A stretch of 17,490 bases of DNA from an uncultured Eubacteriales bacterium (lineage in GTDB: Bacteria; Bacillota; Clostridia; Christensenellales; Aristaeellaceae). Positions 5,831 through 12,641 of the stretch are shown piece by piece. The notes beneath the pieces are model-generated. The model searched no databases, had not been told where the DNA came from, and saw only the letters and a program-made list of their open reading frames with translations. The stretch covers positions 1-17,490 of the forward strand of contig USCR01000040.1 in assembly GCA_900553295.1 (NCBI GenBank), written 5' to 3'. Each line of letters starts with the position of its first letter. Within the stretch, counting starts at the first letter, position 1. The translations under genes were made by a program, and so were the position numbers.

Positions 5831-7745
5831 ATGATCCTGTTATCGGCACAGCATATCCAGAAGTCCTTCGGCGGCAACACGGTGCTGCGGGACGCCAGCC
5901 TGGTGCTCCAGGACGGTCAGCGCCTGGGCCTGGTGGGCGTGAACGGCAGCGGCAAGAGCACGCTGATGAAGATCATCGCGGGCCTGGAACCCTACGACGG
6001 GGGCACCCTGTCCATGCAAAAGGGCCTGCGCCTGGGCTACCTGGCCCAGCAGGGCATGGTAACGCCGGGCAAGACCGTGCTGGAGGAGCTGGAGGCGGTG
6101 TTCGCGCCGGTGGTGGCCATGGAGGCCCAGCTGCGGGAGACGGAGCAGCAGATGGCCCACGCGGCGAAGGACCCGGAGCGCCTGCGCCAGCTGGGCAACC
6201 AGTATGACCAGCTCACCCGCAGGTTTGAGGAGAGCAACGGCTACGGCTGGCGCTCCACGGTGCAGGGGGTGCTGGCGGGCCTGGGCTTCCGCAAGGAGCA
6301 GCAGGGCCAGCTGGCGGAGTCCCTCTCCGGGGGCGAGCGCACCCGGCTGTGCCTGGGCCGCCTGCTGCTGCAGCGCCCGGACGTGCTGCTGCTGGACGAG
6401 CCCACCAACCACCTGGACCTGAAGTCCATCGCCTGGCTGGAGGAATACCTGCTGGGCTACGGGGGCGCCGTGCTGCTCATCAGCCACGACCGGTATTTCA
6501 TGGACCATGTGTGCGACCACATGGCGGAGCTGCTGCTGGGGACCATCGAAACCTACGACGGCAACTACACCCGGTACATGCAGCAGCGCACCCAGCGCTT
6601 TGAGATCCGCATGAAGGCCTACGAAATGCAGCAAAAGGAGATTGCCCGGCAGGAGGCCATCATCGCCCGCTACCGCGCCTTCAACCGGGAGAAGTCCATC
6701 CGCGCCGCGGAGAGCCGGGAAAAGCGCCTGGAAAAGATGGAGCGCCTGGAAAAGCCCGTGGAGGAGGGCGCCATCCACTTCCGCTTTGACATCCGCCGCC
6801 GCACCGGCGAGGATGTGCTCATGGGCGAGGAGCTGCAAAAGGGCTACGGGGACCGGGTGCTGTTTTCCCACGTGAAGCTGCACCTGCGGGCCGGGGACCG
6901 GGTGGCCCTTATCGGGAACAACGGCGTGGGCAAGTCCACCCTGCTCAAGTGCATCATTGGCCAGGAACATTTTGACCAGGGGGAGATCCGCCTGGGCACG
7001 GGGGTGGACATCGGTTATTACGACCAGCATCAGGCCCAGCTCCATGAGAACAAGACCGTCCTGGACGAGGTGTGGGACGATTTCCACCGCATGGAGCAGA
7101 GCGAGGTGCGGGGCGCCCATGTTCCTGTTCACCGGGGACGAGGTGTTCGCCCCCATATCGACCCTCTCCGGCGGGGAAAAGGGCCGCGTGGCCCTGACCA
7201 AGCTCATGCTGCGCAAGGATAACCTGCTCCTGCTGGACGAGCCCACCAACCACCTGGACATGGACAGCCGGGAGGTGCTGGAGGCCGCCCTGGAGGATTA
7301 CCCGGGCACCATCCTGGCCATCAGCCACGACCGGTATTTTATCAACCGCTTCGCCACCCGGGTCATGGTCCTGGAGCAGGGAGGGGTGAAGGAATACCTG
7401 GGCAATTATGACGATTATCTGGAAAAGATCAACCGCGGCCAGGCCCCCGACGGGGATCAGCCGCAGACCACCAAAACCGCCCAGGACAAGGAGAAGCGCC
7501 GCTCCCGGGAGGCCACCCAGCGCCTGAAGGCCCTGAAGGCCGCCGTCAGCGAAGCCGAGGCCGCCGTGGCCAAGGCCGAGCAGGAGCAGGCGGACCTGGA
7601 AGCCCTCATGGCCGCCCCGGAAACCTATCAGGACGCGGCCAAGGCCGCCGAGCTGGCCAAGCGCTACCAGCAGGTGCAGCAGGAGGTGGCCCGGCGCTAC
7701 GAGGTTTGGGAGGCCGCGGAGGCGGCACTGGCGGCGGAGGAGTGA
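5831..7745 (+). pseudogene. ABC-F ATPase (YdiF/Uup-like), frameshifted in the second ATPase domain
   Basis: Soluble ABC-F protein with two ATP-binding domains and no membrane segments, a family acting on ribosomes. Domain 1: Walker A GVNGSGKST (36-44), LSGGE (165-169), Walker B LLLDEPTNHLD. A charged helical linker spans about 245-325. Domain 2: Walker A GNNGVGKST (362-370), then the frame breaks after EVRGA (about residue 429, near 7117). The other frame resumes at MFLFTGDEVF (7119) with LSGGEKGRV, LLLDEPTNHLD and SHDRYF, then an Ala/Glu/Lys-rich coiled-coil tail to 7745. Total length is 3n+1, about 638 codons, normal for the family. Compared with the family as I recall it, the junction lacks about two residues, suggesting a 5-nt loss. 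ATG 5831 follows AAAAGGAG by 10 nt; an 18-codon upstream extension has no such site. True mutation or assembly error. Confidence 0.88.
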
Positions 7746-8149
7746 TGGCCATGGCAAACCCGGCGGGCAACCCGGCGCTGTTTTTCGACGGCGCGCCCGA
7801 AGGCTTCGCCCTGTACGCGGAGCTGGAGCGGCGCATCCTGGCCGCCCATCCCCACGTGACGGTGAAGGTGCAAAAGACGCAGATCACCTTCTCCGCCCGC
7901 TTTGGCTTCGCATGGTTCTGGCTGCCGGACCGGCGGGTGAAGGGCTGTCCGGAGGCCAAACTGATGGTGTCCTTTGGCCTGGATCATCGGGTGGAATCCC
8001 CGCGCATCTTCGCGGCGGTGGAGCCTTACCCCAACCGCTGGACCCATCATGTGCCCGTGGCCACCCCCGCGGAGCTGGACGGGGAGCTGCTGGACTGGCT
8101 GGAGCAGGCGTATGCCTTTGGCCAGCGGCCGGGCCGAAAGCAAAGATGA
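7745..8149 (+). CDS. DUF5655-like small protein
   Basis: 134 residues, cytoplasmic, no signal or membrane segment. The pattern FFDGAPEGFALYAEL (13-27), KVQKTQITFSARFGFAWFWLPDRR (41-64), SPRIFAAVEPYPNRWTHHV (85-103) and LDGELLDWLEQAYAFG (111-126) matches what I remember of the DUF5655 domain, whose function is unknown. The start shares its A with the stop of the ABC-F gene (TGATG), with GGAGGAG just upstream, so the two genes are translationally coupled. If the ABC-F frameshift is real, expression of this gene could fall as well. An ATG two codons later is an alternative start. The FAWFWLP and WTHH motifs are the likely functional core, but no reaction can be assigned. Confidence 0.75.
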   Translation: MAMANPAGNPALFFDGAPEGFALYAELERRILAAHPHVTVKVQKTQITFSARFGFAWFWLPDRRVKGCPEAKLMVSFGLDHRVESPRIFAAVEPYPNRWTHHVPVATPAELDGELLDWLEQAYAFGQRPGRKQR

Positions 8150-8169
8150 GAAAAATTGGTACAGAAGGG

Positions 8170-8198
8170 TTGACAGGCGCACAGGGTTATGCTATAAT
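8170..8198 (+). promoter_or_regulatory. Consensus promoter of tRNA-Val
   Basis: TTGACA (8170-8175), a 17-nt spacer, then TATAAT (8193-8198), with TG at 8190-8191 forming an extended -10. All twelve core bases match the sigma-A consensus, as expected for a stable RNA gene. Transcription should start near 8205, about 36 nt before the tRNA. Confidence 0.92.
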
Positions 8199-8240
8199 AG
8201 CTCCCGTCGCTAAGGAAATCCTGGCGAAGAAAAGCAGATT

Positions 8241-8316
8241 GGTCGCATGGCTCAGTTGGTAGAGCACATCGTTCACATCGATGGGGTCACAGGTTCGAGT
8301 CCTGTTGCGACCACCA
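8241..8316 (+). tRNA. tRNA-Val (anticodon CAC), CCA encoded
   Basis: Complete 76-nt cloverleaf. Acceptor stem GGTCGCA (8241-8247) pairs with TGCGACC (8306-8312), followed by discriminator A and encoded CCA (8314-8316). D-arm GCTC/GAGC with loop AGTTGGTA. Anticodon stem CATCG/CGATG (8267-8271 and 8279-8283) with the 7-nt loop TTCACAT, so bases 34-36 are CAC (8274-8276), reading the valine codon GUG. T-arm ACAGG/CCTGT with TTCGAGT. It stands alone, with its own promoter and terminator. A CAC isoacceptor suits a G+C-rich genome that uses GTG often. Confidence 0.97.
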
Positions 8317-8320
8317 CAAA

Positions 8321-8350
8321 CCCTCGAATCTCTGGATTCGAGGGATTTTT
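8321..8350 (+). terminator. Intrinsic terminator of tRNA-Val
   Basis: CCCTCGAATC (8321-8330) and GATTCGAGGG (8335-8344) form a perfect 10-bp stem with a 4-nt loop, followed by ATTTTT. It begins 5 nt after the CCA end of the tRNA. Confidence 0.92.
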
Positions 8351-8413
8351 CATGTTTCCACGGGAGTCTGGCAACCGGCCCGCAAAAAATACAGGGATGA
8401 CACAGGCCCTGGC

Positions 8414-8442
8414 TTGAAAAAACAGGGCCCATCCTGTATACT
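8414..8442 (+). promoter_or_regulatory. Promoter of the YbjN-like gene pair
   Basis: TTGAAA (8414-8419), a 17-nt spacer, TATACT (8437-8442). A second -10-like TATACC follows at 8443-8448. Transcription would begin near 8450-8455, giving a leader of about 40 nt before the TTG start at 8490. Confidence 0.7.
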
Positions 8443-8489
8443 ATACCTAGCCTTTCGCTAAACATATCCATAAAAGGAAGTGCATCTCT

Positions 8490-8996
8490 TTGAAACGTTT
8501 GGTATGCCTGTTTCTCCTGTTCACTTGCCTTTGCTTGTGCTGTGGCGCCGCGGTGGCGGAGGATGCCCTCAAGTTTGACACCAGCCGGGAAATTGCCGCT
8601 TACCTGGACCAGGAAGGCGTGAAGTACGCGGTAAAAACCGATCGTGAAAACTATGATCTGTTCACGCTCACCTACGCTCCGTCCAGCAGCAAGGAGCTGG
8701 ACAAAATCGCCATTCAGGTGTACGCCTATGAAGACTCCGCGGTCGTGATTGGTGCCGACCTGTTGCAGCCGGACACGTCGAACCTGCTCAAACTGTATCA
8801 GAACCTGGAGAGCATGAACGATTCCGTTTCCTTCGTCCGCTTTATGTACGATACGGACATTGAGGCCATTTACCCCCAGGTGGACATTCCCTACGTGGAG
8901 GACGCTGCCTTTGGCAACATGGTGGAACGGTACATCTATATTACCGCGCTGGTAGTGGACCAGAACTACGACGGCATGACCGCGCTGTTCCAGTAA
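8490..8996 (+). CDS. Secreted YbjN-like protein
   Basis: 168 residues beginning with a signal peptide: MKR, then a hydrophobic Cys/Leu-rich core (residues 4-20), and an AVA-ED type signal peptidase I site at about 23/24. There is no proper lipobox despite the cysteines. The mature part (FDTSREIAAYLDQEGVKY, then alternating beta-strand-like stretches, NLLKLYQNLESMNDSVSFVRFMYD and an acidic C-terminal helix region) resembles the YbjN fold, a small alpha/beta domain related to type III chaperones; this is pattern recognition, moderate confidence. The start codon is TTG, with AAAAGGAAG about 9 nt upstream. The next gene encodes a paralogue 28 nt downstream. Function unknown; export suggests a role at the cell surface. 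Confidence 0.7.
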   Translation: MKRLVCLFLLFTCLCLCCGAAVAEDALKFDTSREIAAYLDQEGVKYAVKTDRENYDLFTLTYAPSSSKELDKIAIQVYAYEDSAVVIGADLLQPDTSNLLKLYQNLESMNDSVSFVRFMYDTDIEAIYPQVDIPYVEDAAFGNMVERYIYITALVVDQNYDGMTALFQ

Positions 8997-9024
8997 CACG
9001 GAAAAAAGAAGGAGGAAACGAACC

Positions 9025-9541
9025 ATGAAAAAGTGGTTGTGCGTATTGTGCTGCGCTGCGCTGTTGCTGCCGGCGTTCACCTGTGCCCTGGGGGAGGAAG
9101 CCGCGGCGGAATTCTCCACCGCCACCGCCTTGAAGGCATTCCTGCCCACCGTGGACTGGGATGATTACACCGCCAAGGACACCGACGGCGACGGCTTTGA
9201 TGATGAAATCATGATCTCCTACAACGCCAACGGCGCCACGGACGCATACCATCGACGTGTATTGCCAGTGCATGGACGGCGTCGGCCGGATCGTCTGCCG
9301 CCTGGCCGACATTCCCGAGGACGCCGACCCGCTGAAGGTCTACGAGCAGATCAACGAATTCAACCTGAACCTGACCCAAGGCCGCTGGCTCTACAATGAG
9401 GAAGACGGTTATGTCTACTATACCCAGGAGGTCTATGAGGTGGATCCGGAGAGCTTCGGCGCTTACGCCTATTCCTACATGAGCACCGCGGCCTCCTACG
9501 TGTATTCCTTCTACGAGCGTTTCACCACGGCGATCCAGTAA
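9025..9541 (+). pseudogene. Second secreted YbjN-like protein, frameshifted, with a DxDGDG loop
   Basis: Starts with MKKWLCVLCCAALLLPAFTCALGEE, a signal peptide (cleavage near 23/24), after GGAGG. The frame runs to about NGATDA (near 9246), then the product continues in the next frame as TIDVYCQCMDGVGRIVCRLADI to a stop at 9541. Length is 3n+1; dropping one base between 9244 and 9247 gives a 171-residue protein, close to the 168 of its upstream neighbour and with a similar layout. Residues 52-61, DTDGDGFDDE, look like a calcium-binding Asp loop (EF-hand/thrombospondin-3 style), which the neighbour lacks. The downstream segment keeps good codon use and no stops, so the break is recent or a sequencing error. 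Confidence 0.72.
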
Positions 9542-9581
9542 GGCGCTGAAGGTTGCCATATCTCTCCTGCGCAAAGCAGCA

Positions 9582-9636
9582 AAAGCGGCTCCTTGACCAT
9601 GCCATCCGGTAACGGTCAGGGCGGCCGCTTTTTTTA
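9582..9636 (+). terminator. Terminator after the YbjN-like pair
   Basis: AAAGCGGC pairs with GCCGCTTT, extended inward by TTGACC with GGTCA around a loop of about 16 nt, followed by a run of seven T. It lies about 40 nt after the stop at 9541. Confidence 0.85.
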
Positions 9637-9998
9637 CATGGCTCCGCTTCTGCGGATAACGCACGTTTCCATAACAAAGGTGAATCAATAGGATGAGCGC
9701 GGCTTCTTGCCCAGCCCTGGTATGGGCCGTTCCCTTGCCGTCTGGCTGCGGCACGGGCGGGCGAGCTTGCGAAAACCTCCCCTGCGCGTCCGAAACCGAA
9801 TGCGTTCCGGGGCATGAATTTCCGGCAAAGGGGATTGACGGATTTCACGACTCCCGCCGCATGCGCGAGCTTGGAGGATTGTATCTGCCATGCGATAGCC
9901 ATATGGAACCGGCAGACCCCTGGCGCAGCGCTCCCATGACCTGCCTCCCTCCCCTGTTCGCTCTCCCAAAGGAGGCGCTGGCGTCCCTTGCCCAAAAT
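9637..9998. other. Intergenic stretch without a supported gene
   Basis: About 360 bases between two terminators. The open frames that cross it (for example plus-strand 9693-10304) run through the following terminator and antisense into the MATE gene, lack a good ribosome binding site and show low-complexity composition. I see no tRNA, promoter pair or repeat in it. It may be decayed coding DNA. Confidence 0.5.
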
Positions 9999-10043
9999 AA
10001 ACGCGGCCATGCTCCATCGGCATCGACGGGCATGGCCGCGTTT
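9999..10043 (-). terminator. Terminator of the MATE gene (probably bidirectional)
   Basis: AAACGCGGCCATGC (9999-10012) and its exact complement (10030-10043) form a 14-bp stem with a 17-nt loop. On the minus strand the stem runs into TTTATTTT, a good T-tract, about 36 nt after the MATE stop. On the plus strand it ends in TTTT, so it could work both ways. Confidence 0.85.
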
Positions 10044-10078
10044 TCCGTGTGCTTTTTCCGCCCCTTGCGGGGCGTGCC

Positions 10079-11455
10079 TTATACGGTGATGTTGCGCACC
10101 CACTTCCCCCGCTTGAGCACCACCAGGGCGGGAATGACCTTCAGATTCATCAGCAGCGTGGTGAGGGTCAGCGCCAGGGTCAGGGGGATCACCCCCACGC
10201 CCAGCCAGCCCATGAGCAGGGAGGCGGGCACGGGCACCAGCCACATGTATCCCGAGTCCAGCAGCGTGGCTCCCCGGGTGTCCCCGCCAGCCCGCAGACA
10301 GTAGAAGCAGAAGGCGTACACCGCGTTGGGCAGGTAGAACAGGCAATAGATCAGCGTCAGGGTGGTGGCCAGCCCCCGCAGATCCACCGCAATGTCAAAG
10401 GCGTAGGGCAGCGCGAAGGCCGCGCACAGGCCAATGACCGTACACAGCAGGGAAATGGCGCACACCAGCCCCAGGAGCTTTTTGCAGTTGCTCTTGGCCT
10501 GCGCAAAGCAGTTCGCCCCCAGCTCCGTGCCGATCATCACCGATACGGCGCTGGCCATGCCCACGGATATTACCACGCCAATCTGCATGGCCTGGTCCGC
10601 AATGGTCACCGCGGGGATGGCTGCCTCGTCCAGGCGGGCATAGGTCCAGAAGTAGATGTTGAAGCCCAGGTTGTACAGAATCTCGTTAAAGGTCAGGGGC
10701 AGGGCCTTGCAGGCAAAGGAGCGCAGCACGCTGCCCGTCAGGCGGCGGATGGGCGCCAGGTTCAGGCTGAAAAACGCCCGCCGCCGGGCCAATACCACCA
10801 GGTAGAAGGCCATCTCCAGCGTCCGGGACATCAGCGTCCCCAGGGCCGCGCCCACCACGCCCATGGCCGGCACCGGCCCCAGGCCGAAGATGAATACATA
10901 GTTGAAGCAGGCGTTGGCCAGCATGGCCATCAGCCCCACCACCATGGGCATCTTGTTCAGCCCCAGGGAGCGCATGGAAAAGATGCACACGCTGGAAATG
11001 GCCACGGGAATGTAGCTGAAGCACACCACCCGCATATAATCCACCCCCAGCTGCACCGTCTCCGGGTCCTGGAGGAAAATTTCCATAATGGGCCCCGGCA
11101 GCAGGAACATCACCGCGCCAAAGAGCAGCGAGCTAATCAGCCCCAGCACCAGCTGCAAGGCAAACAGGCCCTGGCAGGTGTCCCGCTCCTTGGCCCCGTA
11201 ATATTGGCTGATGAGCAGTCCCCCCGCTCCCGCCATGCCGAAAAAGAACCCGTTGTAGATCAGATAAGGCTTGTTGGCGGCGGTCACCGCGCTCATGGCC
11301 AGGGCGCCAATGCCCCCCACCATCACATTGTCCACCACATTGAACAGGGTGTTGATGAGCTGCTGAATGACCACGGGAATCATCACCGTCAGTGCCTGAC
11401 GGTAGAAGTTGCGGGAACCGATGTACGGCTTAAGCCGTGCGGGTATGGCGAGCAT
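10079..11455 (-). CDS. MATE-family multidrug/metabolite exporter
   Basis: 458-residue polytopic inner-membrane protein with the hydrophobicity of about 12 helices in two halves. The N-terminus (RQALTVMIPVVIQQLINTLFNVVDNVMVGGIGALAMSAVTAANKP) is the typical MATE opening: Pro in helix 1, then NxxDxxMVG. The second half repeats the pattern (CKALPLTFNEILYNLGFNIYFWTYARLDEAAIPAVTIADQ). Members export drugs or metabolites against H+ or Na+ flow; the substrate cannot be read here. The ATG is preceded by GGGAGG. Upstream lies a GNAT gene 99 nt away in the same direction. A terminator follows at 9999-10043. Confidence 0.93.
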   Translation of the reverse strand: MLAIPARLKPYIGSRNFYRQALTVMIPVVIQQLINTLFNVVDNVMVGGIGALAMSAVTAANKPYLIYNGFFFGMAGAGGLLISQYYGAKERDTCQGLFALQLVLGLISSLLFGAVMFLLPGPIMEIFLQDPETVQLGVDYMRVVCFSYIPVAISSVCIFSMRSLGLNKMPMVVGLMAMLANACFNYVFIFGLGPVPAMGVVGAALGTLMSRTLEMAFYLVVLARRRAFFSLNLAPIRRLTGSVLRSFACKALPLTFNEILYNLGFNIYFWTYARLDEAAIPAVTIADQAMQIGVVISVGMASAVSVMIGTELGANCFAQAKSNCKKLLGLVCAISLLCTVIGLCAAFALPYAFDIAVDLRGLATTLTLIYCLFYLPNAVYAFCFYCLRAGGDTRGATLLDSGYMWLVPVPASLLMGWLGVGVIPLTLALTLTTLLMNLKVIPALVVLKRGKWVRNITV

Positions 11456-11502
11456 AGTACCTCCCTGCCGGAACGTGGCTGCGTTGGCATGCGTTGTTTT
11501 TT

Positions 11503-11537
11503 CCCTGTTTTTTTCAGGGCATAAGCACAGTATACCA
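11503..11537 (-). promoter_or_regulatory. Possible extended -10 promoter and A-loop hairpin before the MATE gene
   Basis: On the minus strand TGGTATACT (11537-11529) is an extended -10 without a recognisable -35 at 17-18 nt. Just downstream, in the leader, CCCTG and CAGGG (11515-11519 and 11503-11507) flank seven A, followed by another A-run. This hairpin has no T-tract on the minus strand, so it is not a terminator for transcription toward MATE. Weak call. Confidence 0.35.
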
Positions 11538-11554
11538 CGGCAAGCGGCTTTTGC

Positions 11555-12058
11555 CTATACCAAAGCCTTGCATAAATACAGCACCAGCTCGTCGTCCACG
11601 GGGTAGGCCTGGCCGGGTGTTACCTGCCGGTTTCCGTACCACGCGCCGCTGCCGTCGGGAACGTACCCCCTGCGGGCGTAGAGCCGCTGGGCTGCGCCAT
11701 AGCCGCCGTACAGCCCCACCCCCAGACAGATGGCCGGGGCATAGGACCGCACGTGATCCTCCATGGCTTCCAGCAGCGCGTTGCCCAAGCCCTGACGCTG
11801 GAAGCGCTCCAGCACGTTGAAGTCGCATACGCAGGGAATGCCCTTCTGGGCAAAGGGCCCCTGGGGCGCCTGGGGCAGCAGGGTAGCGTAGCCAGCGGGT
11901 ACGCCCTCCGTCTCCGCCACGAAAACTCGGCGCTCTCCGGCTTGCTGCTGGCGGTAGTATGCCTGGAACAGCGCGACGGTTTTTCCCGGCCACCCCTGGG
12001 CTGCAAAGGCAGCGGCGAAGGACGCGGCGTCCTGGGGTTGCATGGTTCGAATGCGCAT
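11555..12058 (-). CDS. GNAT-family N-acetyltransferase
   Basis: 167 residues, a single GNAT domain. MRIRTMQPQDAASFAAAF is a typical beta1-alpha1 opening. Motif A is CDFNVLERFQRQGLGNALLEAMEDHVR, with the R-Q-G-L-G-N acetyl-CoA loop. It is followed by ICLGVGLYGGYGAAQRLYARRGYVPDG, the strand-5/helix-4 part with the common Tyr near ARRGY. Substrate unknown. RBS AAAGGAAG lies 8 nt before ATG. It is separated from nrdG by a terminator-like hairpin, and no good promoter is visible in the roughly 70-nt gap, so it may depend on readthrough from nrdDG. It may share a transcript with the MATE gene downstream. It is not obviously a copy of the GNAT at 414-917. Confidence 0.87.
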   Translation of the reverse strand: MRIRTMQPQDAASFAAAFAAQGWPGKTVALFQAYYRQQQAGERRVFVAETEGVPAGYATLLPQAPQGPFAQKGIPCVCDFNVLERFQRQGLGNALLEAMEDHVRSYAPAICLGVGLYGGYGAAQRLYARRGYVPDGSGAWYGNRQVTPGQAYPVDDELVLYLCKALV

Positions 12059-12087
12059 GTGTTTTTTTCTTCCTTTCTGTATTGATG

Positions 12088-12127
12088 AAAAGCGCCGTCC
12101 AGGGCTCTGGCCAAGGACGGCGCTTTT
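12088..12127 (-). terminator. Terminator of the nrdDG operon
   Basis: AAAAGCGCCGTCC (12088-12100) and GGACGGCGCTTTT (12115-12127) form a perfect 13-bp stem with a 14-nt loop, 3 nt after the nrdG stop. The T-tract on the minus strand is the TTTT of the stem followed by CATCAAT, so termination may be partial. Confidence 0.75.
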
Positions 12128-12130
12128 CCA

Positions 12131-12637
12131 TTACCATACCGGCGGTTCCCACAGGGTCGAAATGCCTGCCGCCAGGGTCTTTTTCACGTCGATGAGCCGC
12201 TGGTTGCGGCTACCGCAGTACTTTAGTTCCAGGCTGCGCTGGGCCAGCAGGAAGGGCCCGTCCACCAGCACGTCCGTCTCCCGGAGCAGGGCCATGCGGT
12301 TCGGGTCGGCCTCCTGGAGCAGCTGCTCCAGGGTGTAGCCGGTGTAGCACCATACGTTCAGGCCCAGGGCGTGGGCCTGCCGGGCCAGCTCCGCGCAGGG
12401 TGCGGGCTGCTCCATGGGGTCGCCCCCGGAGAGGGTTAGCCCGTCCAGCAGGGGATTGGCCCGCATCTGCGCCACGATGGCATCCGTGTCCACCGTACGG
12501 CCCCCGGCAAAGTCGTGGGTCTCGGGGTTGTGGCAGCCCGGGCAGTGGTGGGAGCATCCCTGGGTAAACACCGTGTAGCGGAAGCCCGGCCCGTCCACGA
12601 TGGAGTCATCCACCGTGCCCGCAATGCGGATGTCCAT
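12131..12637 (-). CDS. nrdG: Anaerobic ribonucleotide reductase activating protein NrdG
   Basis: 168-residue radical SAM enzyme that uses a [4Fe-4S] cluster and S-adenosylmethionine to install the glycyl radical on NrdD. The cluster motif CSHHCPGC (Cys28, Cys32, Cys35) has the CxxxCxxC spacing; SGGDP (70-74) is the SAM-binding GGE-like motif; the N-terminus (IAGTVDDSIVDGPGFRYTVFTQGC) is typical of NrdG. It starts 4 nt after the nrdD stop, with GAGGAGG inside the nrdD end, so it is translationally coupled. Length is normal for the family. Confidence 0.96.
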   Translation of the reverse strand: MDIRIAGTVDDSIVDGPGFRYTVFTQGCSHHCPGCHNPETHDFAGGRTVDTDAIVAQMRANPLLDGLTLSGGDPMEQPAPCAELARQAHALGLNVWCYTGYTLEQLLQEADPNRMALLRETDVLVDGPFLLAQRSLELKYCGSRNQRLIDVKKTLAAGISTLWEPPVW

Positions 12638-12641
12638 ACCC

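Noticed and set aside
7100..7125. Programmed ribosomal frameshift in the ABC-F gene
   Set aside because: No slippery sequence, no downstream pseudoknot visible, and ABC-F proteins are not known to use one. A mutation or assembly error is simpler.
8241..8316. tRNA-His or tRNA-Glu reading of the anticodon loop
   Set aside because: With five-base stems CATCG/CGATG the loop is TTCACAT and positions 34-36 are CAC, which reads GUG (Val). TTC would be out of register.
8490..8560. Lipoprotein signal in the YbjN-like proteins
   Set aside because: Cysteines are present in the hydrophobic segment, but no proper lipobox (L-[AST]-[GA]-C) precedes them. A signal peptidase I site fits better.
9693..10304. 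Plus-strand open frame of 203 codons
   Set aside because: Runs through a strong terminator hairpin and antisense into the MATE gene, has no convincing ribosome binding site and no recognisable domain.
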